From contig CBDBPL010000007.1 in NCBI GenBank assembly GCA_965208685.1, forward strand, positions 4,877,398 through 4,941,397: a stretch of DNA of 64,000 nucleotides. Direction: 5' to 3'. The position numbers and the translations under genes were made by a program. Below, one piece after another: positions 49,580 through 58,655 of the stretch (position 1 is its first letter; every line of letters begins with the position of its first letter). This DNA is from JAJEFO01 sp965208685. GTDB lineage: Bacteria; Pseudomonadota; Alphaproteobacteria; Rhodobacterales; Rhodobacteraceae. The notes below the pieces were generated by a model that worked only from the letters and a program-made list of their open reading frames with translations, was not told where the DNA came from and ran no database searches.

Positions 49580-49778
49580 CTTGAGTGAGGCGTTCGGTCA
49601 CTGCCTACAAAGAGCAATAGGTGAATTCATCTGCAAGTGTTGCAGTCGGTTGGAGATCACGGCAGGGGCTTGAGAAGATGGCCGGAACGCGCGTCGCCGG
49701 AAGCAGGCGCCTGCCTGGAAACTCGGGAGGGAACCCGAACACTGCGCCTGCCGCCGACGGTTTCCGGCCCAACGAGGA

Positions 49779-52763
49779 TCACATCTCCAACCCTGCGTCG
49801 CGCGATCCACGGGACCTCTCCCGTTCCGCGACGCGTTCCGGCTCCGGAGACTTCTGACGCTCCGAAGTCCGGCCCCTGTCCGCCGACTTGTCCTTGGTTC
49901 CTGCATTCCGCTCCGGTGTCCTCTCCGTCTTGGGCCTGCGCTCCTTCCCGTCACCGCGAGCCTTCTCACCGGACAGCGTCTTCTCCGCAGCGCCGATGCC
50001 TTCCAACGCGGAAACGCGCTCGCCGGTCGCCGCCTCCAGCGTCTCGCGGAGCGCCTTGGCGTCGTCGGTGACCAGCTCGGCCTTGTGACGGGCCCGGCTG
50101 ATCTCGACGTAGAAGCTCTTCTGCGTGGACAACCGCGGGTGCCGCGCCTCCATCACCGCGATCACGTTGTCGACGGTCCGTCCCTGGAACGCGTGCACGG
50201 TCGAGGCCCAGGCATGGTCGAGATGTCGGAGCTGCGGATCGTCCCTGCCGAGCTCCAGCGTCCTCCCGTCGCCCAGCCGGAACGCGACGCGGTCTCCCCG
50301 GACCGCCGCGACCTCCGCCGTGTCGCTGTTCACCAGGCGCAAGCCGTCGTCGTTCCGCGTCCAGCGGACGCGGTCCCCGGCACGAAGCTCCATGCGCTCC
50401 GTCCGGTAGACCTCCACCGCGCCGCGCTTGGCGCCGACATGGCGCGGCCGCCAGTGCACGGACTTTCCCTCCGGCCCCTCCAGCGTCACGATCCCCTTGC
50501 GCTGGTCGACGCCGGCGACGCGGCGCTCGTCGCCCTTATTCACGCCGAGGCTCTTGTACTGCCTATGGAACGCGACCACGTCGCCGGGCGCGTAGTTCCC
50601 CGCCACCGCCTTCTCGGCGGAGGTGTAGCCGTGGGACACCAGCCGCCCGCCCGTGAAGGCGGGGCCGTGGATGACGCCGTCCCGCGCGAGGCGCTCGCGG
50701 ATGTGTCCGTTGATCTCCCGCCGGAGCGCGTGGCTCGGGGCCATCAAGCCGGTGCTCTCGCGCTGCTCGGGGGACAGCCTCAGCCAGCGCGCGGCCGCCG
50801 CGCCGGCCAGGTTGCGGGGATGGACCTCGGCAATCCGGTCGCCGAGCCTGTCGAAGGCCTTGCCGATCTCGCCCGCGAGGCTCGCCCGCACCGCCTCCTT
50901 CAGTTCCGCGTCCCTCTGGCGCAGGATCTCGTCCATCACCGCCGTCTGCATGCCCGCCGCCTGAAGCTGGGCGAAGGGCTTGCCGGCGTCCACCGCGTCG
51001 AGCTGCCTCTCGTCGCCGACCAGCACGATGCGGGGGATGCGTATGGCCGCGGCGATCCGGAGGAGGTCTCTCGCCTGGACGGTCGAGGCCAGCGAGCCCT
51101 CGTCGACCACGAGCACGGTCTTCCTGAACGCCGCGCGCATCTGCCTGGCCCCCGTCCGCGTCAGCCGTCCCTCCACGATGCCCGCGTTGCGGGCCAGGAA
51201 GCGCTGCAGGGTCTCGGCCTCTATGCCGGCCTCCGCCGCCAGCGTCCGCGCCGCCGAGGCCGACGGCGCGACGCCGATCATGCGGTACCCGCTCTTCCCG
51301 GCCAGCTGCCGGGCGCGGTCGAGCATCGTCGTCTTGCCGGTCCCGGCATATCCCTGCACCCCGACAACCCGGTCCTTCGACGACAGTATCGTCTTCACCG
51401 CCGCCTTCTGGCCCTCGGTGAGACGGCCCCTGTGCAGGAACGGCCCCGCGATCCAGCTCCGCATCACGGGACGCGCCGCGCCCTGTCCGCGCGCCATCAG
51501 CGCGATCGTCTCCCTCTCGTCGGCCGCGGCCCTGTCGGTGGTGAGCGACTCGCCCCGGAGCGGCAGGCCGCTCGGGTGCAGCATCCCGTCCCGCTCCAGA
51601 CGGGCGACGGCGGCCTCGGCCTCCCTGATCGTCACCGCGCCCGGCTTCCACGAGAGCGCGGCCGCCAGGAGATCGGTCCGTGAGAACACCGCCTCGCGCT
51701 CCGAGAGGTGCGCCACCGCCCAGGCCGTCGCGGACTCCGCAAGGGTCTGCGGCGGAGGATCGAACAGGTCGGGCTGGCGGTCCGTCCCTTCCGGAGCGGA
51801 GTCCTTGCCGGCTCCATGGTCCAAGGCAGGAGCGTCCCAGCTCCTTTCCATCGCGTCCGCCGCGAGCGCCTCCGCGTCAAAGCCCAGCCCGTCCGCCTGG
51901 CGCCTCCACATGTCCCCGAGCTCCGCACGGTCGACGTCGCGCTTGGCCGCCCGCGTCACGATCGCCGCGCGCTGCGCGGCGCGCTGGTTCTCCGCCGGCG
52001 TCCCCAGGCCGCGCCCCTCCATCGCCGCCTCGATCTCCGCCCGGCGGGTGGAGTAGGCGTCTATGACCTCGCGGCTGACGCCCGCGATCTCGAACCTCCC
52101 GTCAGCATGGGTCTTCTCGATGCCGTAGCCGAGACCGCCCAGCTCCCGCGCGAGCTCGCTCCGGTAGAGCGCGCCGATCAGCATCTTCGAGGCGTACAAT
52201 CTCTCGTTTGCCATGGTGCGCCACTTGCCGTCCTCCCCCTGCACCATGTTGGCGATCACCGCGTGGGTGTGGAGCTGGGGGTCGAGGCCCCGCGAGGTCT
52301 CGTGCGTGAAGGTGGCGATCACCGCCTTCTGGTCCCCGGCGCGGACCATTCCGGCGTCGTCCGGGTTCTTCATGCGGGTTTCCACGGCGCGCTGCTCGAC
52401 CCAGGCGAGCGTCCGCTCCACGGCCTTGCCGTGGGCCTCCGTGACGCGGGCGTCGCCGCCGACCAGCGCGGCGAGCGAGAACGACTTCGGGGCGGAGAGC
52501 GTGAGGTCCCGGCCGGGACGGTGGACGATCTCCCCGTCCTTTCCGGGTCGGCCCAGCCGCGGCCCGTCGGGCACGCGCCCTTCGAGGATCGCCGCAAAGG
52601 TGTCCGGATCGACCTGGCCGGACAGCCCGAGCGCCTCCGCGCCCTTGCCGGCCCAGGCGCTGGCGGCGCGATGGTCCGGGTCGTCCTTCGCGTAGTACCC
52701 GTCCCGCTCGTAGTAGCTGACGCCCTGGCCCGGCGCGGCGACGGCGCCGATCGAGGCCACCAT
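49779..52763 (-). CDS. traI: TraI relaxase-helicase, full-length
   Basis: This is a 994-residue MOB-F relaxase. It has the tyrosine cluster YYERDGYY (about residues 17-24), SAPKSFSLAALVGGD and the metal triad DPQLHTHAVIANM, together forming the oriT nickase. It is followed by a RecD-like superfamily 1 helicase with Walker A GYAGTGKTTML, Walker B VLVVDEGSLAS, and late motifs AFQGRTVDNVIAV and FYVEISRARHKAELVTDD. The basic C-terminal tail ends RGSRDAGLEM. It lies on the opposite strand to the tra operon and is only about two-thirds identical in protein to the broken traI at 15320, so it comes from a different element. Its start overlaps the stop of the TraD-like gene upstream. Confidence 0.94.
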   Translation of the reverse strand: MVASIGAVAAPGQGVSYYERDGYYAKDDPDHRAASAWAGKGAEALGLSGQVDPDTFAAILEGRVPDGPRLGRPGKDGEIVHRPGRDLTLSAPKSFSLAALVGGDARVTEAHGKAVERTLAWVEQRAVETRMKNPDDAGMVRAGDQKAVIATFTHETSRGLDPQLHTHAVIANMVQGEDGKWRTMANERLYASKMLIGALYRSELARELGGLGYGIEKTHADGRFEIAGVSREVIDAYSTRRAEIEAAMEGRGLGTPAENQRAAQRAAIVTRAAKRDVDRAELGDMWRRQADGLGFDAEALAADAMERSWDAPALDHGAGKDSAPEGTDRQPDLFDPPPQTLAESATAWAVAHLSEREAVFSRTDLLAAALSWKPGAVTIREAEAAVARLERDGMLHPSGLPLRGESLTTDRAAADERETIALMARGQGAARPVMRSWIAGPFLHRGRLTEGQKAAVKTILSSKDRVVGVQGYAGTGKTTMLDRARQLAGKSGYRMIGVAPSASAARTLAAEAGIEAETLQRFLARNAGIVEGRLTRTGARQMRAAFRKTVLVVDEGSLASTVQARDLLRIAAAIRIPRIVLVGDERQLDAVDAGKPFAQLQAAGMQTAVMDEILRQRDAELKEAVRASLAGEIGKAFDRLGDRIAEVHPRNLAGAAAARWLRLSPEQRESTGLMAPSHALRREINGHIRERLARDGVIHGPAFTGGRLVSHGYTSAEKAVAGNYAPGDVVAFHRQYKSLGVNKGDERRVAGVDQRKGIVTLEGPEGKSVHWRPRHVGAKRGAVEVYRTERMELRAGDRVRWTRNDDGLRLVNSDTAEVAAVRGDRVAFRLGDGRTLELGRDDPQLRHLDHAWASTVHAFQGRTVDNVIAVMEARHPRLSTQKSFYVEISRARHKAELVTDDAKALRETLEAATGERVSALEGIGAAEKTLSGEKARGDGKERRPKTERTPERNAGTKDKSADRGRTSERQKSPEPERVAERERSRGSRDAGLEM

Positions 52764-53614
52764 CAGAAGAATTCCTCGCCGGGCTCGCGGCTGCGCGCGG
52801 CCGCGCCGCCCGCGCCCGTGCCTGCCGGCTCGTTCGTGTCCGGCTGGCTTCCGGGTTCGGCCTGGGCCTGATTCGCCGGGGCTGGGGTCCTGGGCGCAGG
52901 TTCGGCATGTTCAGGCAAGGGCAGGCTTGGCGTCCGCGTAGGCGGCAGCGATTCGAGTTGCGCCACGCGCCGGGCGGCATCGGCGCCTCCGTCTTCCGAC
53001 AGCCCGCCATCGCTTTCAACGGGCTCTGCGCCGGCCGGCTCCGGGAGGTCGACGAATCCCGGACGCCGCCTCTGGTCGACCTGCGTCAGCAGGCGTTCCA
53101 GCTCCGCCGGAGACACCACCAGCAGCGCAATCCGCGTGCGAAGGCCGGGTCCGATCCAGTCCGGGATCCGCCCCGCCGGGCCTGCTGCCGGCGAAAGCCG
53201 ATGGACACGTTCCACCGGCTCCAGCGCCGTCCCGGTCCGGTCGCGCCTCCCGTCTCTCGCAGCCCCGAGCAGCATCAGGCAGAACACGGTCCCGCCGACG
53301 CCGGCGCCCAGCATGACGCCGTCACCGGTCAACGACAGGATGCGCTGCCGTGCCAGCACCGGCGGATCGAACTCGACGAACGCCGCGCGGACGATGTTCC
53401 AAGTGTCGCCGTCCGCCCTGCGGTATGCCACCGCCGTGTATTTGCTGAACCCGACGGCGAGCGCGATCTCGACCGCCGTGAGCTTGCCGGCGGTGTACCA
53501 GTCATAACCCGTGGTGCCGCGCGCCAGCAGGAGGATTGGCACCGCCAGCGTCACCGCTGCGACGCCGACCAGTCCCAGCCGGATCGCGCGCCACGGCCAT
53601 CGCGCTCCGGGCAC
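52763..53614 (-). CDS. TraD-like N-terminal protein lacking the ATPase domain
   Basis: This 283-residue protein matches the N-terminal membrane module of the TraD at 13149. It has two membrane segments (LVGVAAVTLAVPILLLARG and MLGAGVGGTVFCLMLLGAA), the loop features YTAGKLTAVEIALAVGF and PPVLARQRILSL, and the post-membrane VVSPAELERLL. In TraD the Walker A region follows next. Here it is replaced directly by a Pro/Glu-rich tail ending GEEFF, which resembles the acidic relaxase-contacting tail. The frame is clean, with no remnant of an ATPase. It is coupled to traI by overlap. It is probably an adaptor between relaxosome and a T4SS, or a relic of deletion. Confidence 0.7.
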   Translation of the reverse strand: MPGARWPWRAIRLGLVGVAAVTLAVPILLLARGTTGYDWYTAGKLTAVEIALAVGFSKYTAVAYRRADGDTWNIVRAAFVEFDPPVLARQRILSLTGDGVMLGAGVGGTVFCLMLLGAARDGRRDRTGTALEPVERVHRLSPAAGPAGRIPDWIGPGLRTRIALLVVSPAELERLLTQVDQRRRPGFVDLPEPAGAEPVESDGGLSEDGGADAARRVAQLESLPPTRTPSLPLPEHAEPAPRTPAPANQAQAEPGSQPDTNEPAGTGAGGAAARSREPGEEFF

Positions 53615-53629
53615 GTCAGGTCTCGCCGC

Positions 53630-54367
53630 TCACGGCGACGCCTGCCGTGCGGCCTCGCGCTTGCGCGAACGTCGGCGCCCGACCTCCCATGCTTCCAGGT
53701 CGTCCGCCCCGTACCGAATGCAGCCCCCGAAACGAAGGTGGACGGGACCCTCCCCGGCGATCCGGTAGCGGGCCAGCGTGGCGGGGGCCAGCCCGAGCCG
53801 CTCTGCCGCCTCGCGCGTGTCCAGGTAGCGCCCGTCTTCTGGGCGCTGGCCTGGGCATTCCGTTCCGGAATCCCGGTCCTCGGGCCGGAAGTGCGGCTCC
53901 GGCGAGGGCAGGGGGTCGCCGGTCAGGAACGACGGCATCGTGTCCGCACGAGCGCGGATCTCCCGCCGCTCCGCCGCGTCGGCATTCGCGGCAATCCACG
54001 CGCGCACCGCTTGGACCGTCGCAAGGCTCGGTGACACGCCCGCGAGCAGCTGCGCGACGAAGGAGGGATTGCCCGTGGCCTTCAGCCCGAGCAGCGAGCG
54101 CTTCGTTCCCGTCACTGCGAGAAACGCCTGGACCTCTCCGATGAAGGCCGGGCTGGCCGGCGGCTCGCTCATGACCGCGAGCGCCCGGTCCACCGTGCTG
54201 AGCCGCGGGCATCTCCCCTCCCGCAGGGAGGCGACGAACCCGCGGTCCCTGCAGGCTGCAGTGCCGAACGCCCCGGCGGTCGTTCCGTTCCGGGCGCACC
54301 AGGCCTCGACGGCCTGCAGGAAACGGGCATCGAGGGTGCCGCCGCTACCTTGATTCGATTCGCTCAT
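53630..54367 (-). CDS. AlpA/MerR-type helix-turn-helix regulator with duplicated N-terminal HTH
   Basis: This is a 245-residue regulator. The C-terminus has an excisionase-like helix-turn-helix (YLDTREAAERLGLAPATLAR, then RIAGEGPVHLRFGGCIRYGA) of the HTH_17/AlpA type. The N-terminal part contains two related HTH units (GAFGTAACRDRGFVASLREG and SLLGLKATGNPSFVAQLLAG, each followed by P.L.TV). It immediately precedes the TraD-like and TraI genes on the same strand, so it is the likely transcriptional controller of this mobilisation module. Confidence 0.78.
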   Translation of the reverse strand: MSESNQGSGGTLDARFLQAVEAWCARNGTTAGAFGTAACRDRGFVASLREGRCPRLSTVDRALAVMSEPPASPAFIGEVQAFLAVTGTKRSLLGLKATGNPSFVAQLLAGVSPSLATVQAVRAWIAANADAAERREIRARADTMPSFLTGDPLPSPEPHFRPEDRDSGTECPGQRPEDGRYLDTREAAERLGLAPATLARYRIAGEGPVHLRFGGCIRYGADDLEAWEVGRRRSRKREAARQASP

Positions 54368-54983
54368 TCCTCCACAGATGGGAGCGCAGGAAGCGTCCGC
54401 AAGCCTGCTTCGATATGGCGAATCCTGCGTTTCAGGCGCCTGTCCACGCGTGGGGGCGCATGTCGCCCCAGGGCGGTGAAGAACTTTTTTCGGTGCCTGG
54501 TGCCTCCCATCGTTCGGGCAAGATCGAACTGCGGAGAATCTCCCGGACTTGGTTCAATGCAGCGCGCGCCCGGGATGCACTCGCATCCGGCATCCGGAGT
54601 GTATGGTCCTGCGCTCGCGCACATGCCGCACGTCAGGATTCCTGCACGCCACGACGGACATGGACGTCCAGATCTCGAATTCCATCCGGGACGTGTCTGA
54701 AATTGTGTCAATGATCCAGGACCCGAGTCAGGCGTCGTGCATTCCGGGTCTGCGTTTTCCTGCTGACACGTCGAGCTCGTGTAAGAGAAGGGAATTGCAT
54801 CTTGAATTGGTGAACGGGATCGCGTCCAGTTTCCGGTTCCAAACAGTATTGGAATTGCCGAAACCAGGCCTCAGGGACTCCTTCGAGTACGGGAAATTCC
54901 GAGTTGCGCTTCAAGTGCTGCATATGTAGCACACGTCCGGTACCGAAATGGCCAATTGCTTCATCGCAACAAGGGAGCTCCGG
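54368..54983. other. Divergent intergenic region between the mobilisation module and hns
   Basis: This 616-bp stretch is bounded by divergent genes (the minus-strand regulator and the plus-strand hns). It would be the natural place for the promoters and possibly for oriT. I can see no convincing nic-type or iteron sequence. Frames here are shadows. Confidence 0.35.
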
Positions 54984-55316
54984 ATGGCAGCGAAAATCAA
55001 CCTCGGAAAGCTTTCCGACAAGGAACTCAAGGCGCTCAAGAAACGCATCGAGAACGAGCTCAGGACCAGCAAGACGCGCAAGATTGCGGCAGCGACGCAG
55101 GAGCTGCATGACGCGGTCCGGAAGATCGCCAAGAAGCATGGACTGACGGTCAGTGAAGTCCTGGGAAAGAAGAGAAAGTCCGGCACGTCTCCTGTGCCGG
55201 CGAAGTACCGGAACCCGAACGATCCAAGCCAGACCTGGTCCGGACGTGGACGCAGGCCGGCGTGGTTCCTGGAGGCAACGGAAAATGGCGCCTCAGCCGA
55301 GAGTCTTGAAATCTGA
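54984..55316 (+). CDS. H-NS-family nucleoid protein
   Basis: This 110-residue xenogeneic-silencer-type protein has an N-terminal helical oligomerisation region (KLSDKELKALKKRIENELR). The C-terminal DNA-binding motif YRNPNDPSQTWSGRGRRPAW matches the H-NS consensus with its TWSGRGR.P.W core. The ATG at 54984 follows AGGGAGCTCC, and a 12-residue upstream extension is unnecessary. H-NS paralogues on mobile elements commonly silence AT-rich cargo such as the islands at 30-33 kb and 56-64 kb. Confidence 0.93.
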   Translation: MAAKINLGKLSDKELKALKKRIENELRTSKTRKIAAATQELHDAVRKIAKKHGLTVSEVLGKKRKSGTSPVPAKYRNPNDPSQTWSGRGRRPAWFLEATENGASAESLEI

Positions 55317-55604
55317 ATCCCGGAAACGGGTGTCACATGTTCCGCCAGTTTCGCCTCGTGGTTCGCGACGTTGAAAATGGCCGTTTCCGCATTGACGGGA
55401 TTCTAGCATCGGCGCTGGGGGCTGCACAGCGAGGTCACGCTCGGCGCACGGCGCTTCGGAACCATCCTTGGTCCGTCAGCATCTGCACCTGCCTAGGCCA
55501 GGCGCGTCGACGCCGTCGCGCAGGCAACGCATTGACCGTCAGGCATTGCGGAAGGGCGCGCGGCGACTTGCGGTCACTTCATGCCCAATGCGGGAGAAAG
55601 AGTC

Positions 55605-55871
55605 ATGCCGCGCACGTTTCGCGTTGAACTTCGCAGATGTGAGGAAACGCAAGTCTTCATGGCCACAAGCTCGGACATCCCGGGCCTGGTGGTCGAGGCG
55701 GAAACGGTTGGCGGCGTCATGGACGCGATCGAAGAGTGTGCGCCGCACCTGATCGAGGACAATCTCGGCCTGTCGTCCGATGACGGGTACGCGATCAACG
55801 TGGGGTATGTTTCGGCGGCGACGCCTGCCGTGTCACGGTCAATGAGCGTCGAAGTTCCGCTTGTGGCATAG
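55605..55871 (+). CDS. hicB: HicB-like antitoxin (DUF1902 type)
   Basis: This 88-residue protein has the HicB-type RNase-H-like fold core FMATSSDIPGLVVEAETVGG followed by VMDAIEECAPHLIEDNLG. In the family it neutralises HicA and represses the operon. There is no evident C-terminal DNA-binding tail, as in the short DUF1902 versions. The ATG has GGGAGAAAG upstream. The partner toxin starts 12 bases after its stop. Antitoxin-first order is the less common arrangement for hicAB. 55317-55604 upstream has no supported gene. Confidence 0.8.
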   Translation: MPRTFRVELRRCEETQVFMATSSDIPGLVVEAETVGGVMDAIEECAPHLIEDNLGLSSDDGYAINVGYVSAATPAVSRSMSVEVPLVA

Positions 55872-55882
55872 GCGCACCGATC

Positions 55883-56077
55883 TTGAAGGAATACGGGCGC
55901 GAAGTCAGGAGACTCCTGAAGTCAGTGGGGTGGTCGCGGGCCAGATCGGGAAGCAAGGCCAGTCACGAGATCTGGCAGGGCAAGTCCGCCAGCCTCGCGG
56001 TCGTTCCTGCCGGACAGTCTCGCGACTCCGCAATCTCGCGCCTAAACCGGGATCTGCACTGCGTGCCGGATCCGTGA
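55883..56077 (+). CDS. hicA: HicA-like mRNA interferase toxin
   Basis: This 64-residue protein follows the HicA double-stranded-RNA-binding-like pattern: a first helix REVRRLLKSVGWSRARSGSK, then the active-site position GSKASHEIW, where HicA has GSHHxF or similar with the catalytic His (here His in SHE), and a final helix DSAISRLNRDL. The start is TTG at 55883. Its Leu-rich N-terminus and its adjacency to the HicB gene support the assignment. It is expected to cleave mRNA when antitoxin is lost and may stabilise this element. Confidence 0.7.
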   Translation: MKEYGREVRRLLKSVGWSRARSGSKASHEIWQGKSASLAVVPAGQSRDSAISRLNRDLHCVPDP

Positions 56078-56417
56078 TTCCACGGGAAGTGCATCCAAAG
56101 GTCTCATGGTCCGCTTCAAGCGCTTGGGCGCTCTTCACGCCTTGGTCACGTGTCGCAGCGCCGGAAATTACGGAGCGTTTGCGCAGTTCGTCCGTGCCTG
56201 CCAACAAGTACAGTCGGACATCCGGTCGGCAGGGGAGCTGGCCCGGTTCATCGATGTGCCTCGGACCCGTAAGGCTCCTGCACGGCCAGCAAGTCGCCGC
56301 CGATGCCGCCCGTGACCTTCGCGGCGGCCGTCTGCAACGAATCCCGAGCAAGGTGAGCGTATCTGGCGGTTGTCAAGCACACAATTGTTCACCTTGGGTT
56401 CGATTTCGTGACAAATT

Positions 56418-56714
56418 ATGCAGCTCTCACGACGCACGAACCCAACAGCATTGGACGAGTGCCGGACATGTCGCTGGCAATGCCGCATGCCCGAGATTCC
56501 GGACGTGGCCTGCAAGCGTCCTGAAATCGAGGATCCTGAATGCTGGCGGAGGGAACAACACCGAAATTCGGCGAAGGACGAGCCTGCCTGCGCTGTTGCG
56601 ACTGCTCCTTCGTCCGGCCAGGAGCCGGCTGGCAAAAAATGGCGCTGCAGCGCCAACTCCACAATATGTATGGCCAAGTCGAGACTTGCCAAGCTGCGTG
56701 GACTTGACGATTAG
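56418..56714 (+). CDS. Small Cys-containing ORF, possible
   Basis: This is a 98-residue frame with five cysteines in the first half (ECRTCRWQC, ACKRP, ECWRRE) and a basic end. It stops within one base of the first possible start of the HNH gene. There is no obvious ribosome-binding site. It could be a zinc-binding partner, but codon usage is indecisive. 56078-56417 upstream holds nothing I can support. Confidence 0.3.
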   Translation: MQLSRRTNPTALDECRTCRWQCRMPEIPDVACKRPEIEDPECWRREQHRNSAKDEPACAVATAPSSGQEPAGKKWRCSANSTICMAKSRLAKLRGLDD

Positions 56715-56722
56715 TGAAAGGC

Positions 56723-57397
56723 ATGGCCATTCGTCGTTGCCTCAAGGAACCGATCCCGGAGATCTTCGAAGCTTGGAAGGACATGTCGGCGGCCGTGAAC
56801 GCGCACATTGCAGGAGACAGGGAGTTGGCCTCGCAACTGTTCGGAAAGGAGGGCAAGCGCAAAGGGGCGAACGGGCTCAGGATCTGGCATTGGCTCAACC
56901 CTGGATGGACACTTGATGTGGATGACGGGAAACACATTGTTGATCCAAGCCCTCTGAACGACACCCAACCGATTCCCAGGGCAGAGCGTGACGGAACGAG
57001 CAGCAATGTGCCAGCGAGCGTCAAGCAGGCCGTGCTGAATCGCGACGGGTATCGATGCCGCTACTGCGGCATTCCTATTGTGGATGCGGAAATCCGCAAG
57101 ATTGCACACAGGCTATATCCGGAATCCGTTATCTGGGGGACTGACGAAAGAAGCCTGCATTCCGGGTTCGCGATCATGTGGCTTCAATATGACCACGTCG
57201 TGCCGTGGAGCCACGGCGGCAGGACGGATGAATTGAATGTTGTCGTTTCGTGCGCACTCTGCAACTTCGGAAAGTGGAACAACACGTTGAAACAGCTTGG
57301 GCTTGAAGACCCTCGGGACCGTCCCCCGGATATCAGGGAAGATTACGATGGCCTTGAGCGGCTGAGATTCCATGCGCATACCGAGCCTCGATCTTAG
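56723..57397 (+). CDS. HNH endonuclease next to the phosphorothioation genes
   Basis: This 224-residue protein has a zinc-type HNH: VLNRDGYRCRYCGIPIVD, then YDHVVPWSHGGRTDELNVVV and SCALCNFGKWN. That gives CXXC...DHVVP...N...CXXC with the expected His residues. The N-terminal 80 residues are helical and specific to this subgroup. It is encoded 91 bp upstream of sspA on the same strand. HNH nucleases beside DNA-sulfur genes are usually the restriction partner, or a type IV enzyme sensing the modification. The short length and lack of a DUF262 NTPase domain make it unlike SspE. The ATG at 56723 is preferred to the GTG at 56714. Confidence 0.8.
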   Translation: MAIRRCLKEPIPEIFEAWKDMSAAVNAHIAGDRELASQLFGKEGKRKGANGLRIWHWLNPGWTLDVDDGKHIVDPSPLNDTQPIPRAERDGTSSNVPASVKQAVLNRDGYRCRYCGIPIVDAEIRKIAHRLYPESVIWGTDERSLHSGFAIMWLQYDHVVPWSHGGRTDELNVVVSCALCNFGKWNNTLKQLGLEDPRDRPPDIREDYDGLERLRFHAHTEPRS

Positions 57398-57488
57398 GTG
57401 CCAAGGAACTGCAACGCGTTCCGTGGTGGGGCAGTGGCCGGTGTCGCATGCTCTTGATCAATGACTTTCGGAGGCAACTGGAAAGATC

Positions 57489-58646
57489 ATGCATTATCTT
57501 GATGGCCTTGCGAGCTGGCCGATGCGACCAGAAGCGAAAGACACTCTCATGGAGGCGCTGGCTCAACCCGGAAATGCCAATTCCAATCATTTTGCCGGTT
57601 GGCAGGCCAACAGCCTCTATGATGCTGGAAGAAAGGCGGTCGCACATCTCATTGGTGCCGCGCCGACCGAGACGTTTGTCACCTCCGGCGCAACAGAGGC
57701 AAACGCTCTCGCAATTATCGGCACCGCCCAGGCCGTAGCGGGACAATCTCCAAGCCGAAACAAGATCGTCCTTTCTGCCTTGGAACACGACGCGGTTCGC
57801 CGTCCTGCCGACGCGCTGGGTCATCTAGGCTTCGAGGTTGCGGTCTGCCCTGCGGACGCACAAGGTGTGATTTGCCTAGAGAGCATGGAAGCCCTTCTTG
57901 ACGAGAGCGTGTTTCTTGTTAGCGCGATGCTCGCCAGTAATCTGACAGGCGTCGTTCAACCAGTTGAAAAAATAAGTGAAATGGCCAAGAGCGTCGGCGC
58001 CCTGATGCACGCCGATGCGGCACAGGCGGCGGGAAAGTTCCCCATCGATGTTCTTGATCTTGGCGTCGACTATCTCAGCTTGTCGGCTCACAAATTCGGG
58101 GGACCGCAGGGTGTTGGCGCGCTGTTCGTCGCAGCCCATGCGCCAAAGCCATTCGAACTGACAGCCTCGACGCCCGTCAAGGAAAAGCTGAGCGGAACAC
58201 AGCCAGCAGCATTGGTGGCGGCGATGGGACGTGCCGCAGAGATTTCGCGTGAGAACATGGCTTGCGAGACGATGCACAGCAAGCGTCTAATCTGCCTGTT
58301 CGAGAAGCAACTATCGGGCGATACGCTACGAGCAGAACGGCTTTTTCCATCAAGTCCTGCCGTCCCTGGAGCTGCTGCCTTCATCCTCGACACACCATCG
58401 ACCTCTGACCTGATTGACGCTCTGAACACGAAGGTATGCGTTTCTAACGCGTCAGCCTGCCATTCGGGGGCACTGCAGCCTTCGCCCGCACTTTCCGCGC
58501 TTCACCTCGCTCACGACAAGCAAGAGCGTTTCCTCCGCATAGGAGTCGGCTGGTGGATTACCGAGCAGGGCATCGGCGCAGCCACAGCCGCGATGACCGC
58601 ATCGGCCGCAAAAGTCCGGCTTGCTACTGGTGGGCTTCACCAGTAG
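57489..58646 (+). CDS. sspA: SspA/DndA-type cysteine desulfurase
   Basis: This 385-residue PLP enzyme takes sulfur from L-cysteine and carries it as a persulfide for DNA phosphorothioation. It has the PLP-Lys motif SLSAHKFGGPQGVGAL, the cofactor-phosphate region TSGATEANALAI, and the mobile-loop catalytic Cys in NASACHSGALQPS. The sequence is IscS/NifS-like. Dedicated membership in the DNA-sulfur pathway is inferred from the next three genes. A housekeeping Fe-S function is unlikely because no iscU or iscR is present. sspB follows after 9 bp. Confidence 0.9.
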   Translation: MHYLDGLASWPMRPEAKDTLMEALAQPGNANSNHFAGWQANSLYDAGRKAVAHLIGAAPTETFVTSGATEANALAIIGTAQAVAGQSPSRNKIVLSALEHDAVRRPADALGHLGFEVAVCPADAQGVICLESMEALLDESVFLVSAMLASNLTGVVQPVEKISEMAKSVGALMHADAAQAAGKFPIDVLDLGVDYLSLSAHKFGGPQGVGALFVAAHAPKPFELTASTPVKEKLSGTQPAALVAAMGRAAEISRENMACETMHSKRLICLFEKQLSGDTLRAERLFPSSPAVPGAAAFILDTPSTSDLIDALNTKVCVSNASACHSGALQPSPALSALHLAHDKQERFLRIGVGWWITEQGIGAATAAMTASAAKVRLATGGLHQ

Positions 58647-58655
58647 CATGTTTTC

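Noticed and set aside
55337..55604. Short plus-strand frame between hns and hicB
   Set aside because: Arg-rich translation, no start signal, and it runs into the hicB leader in a different frame.
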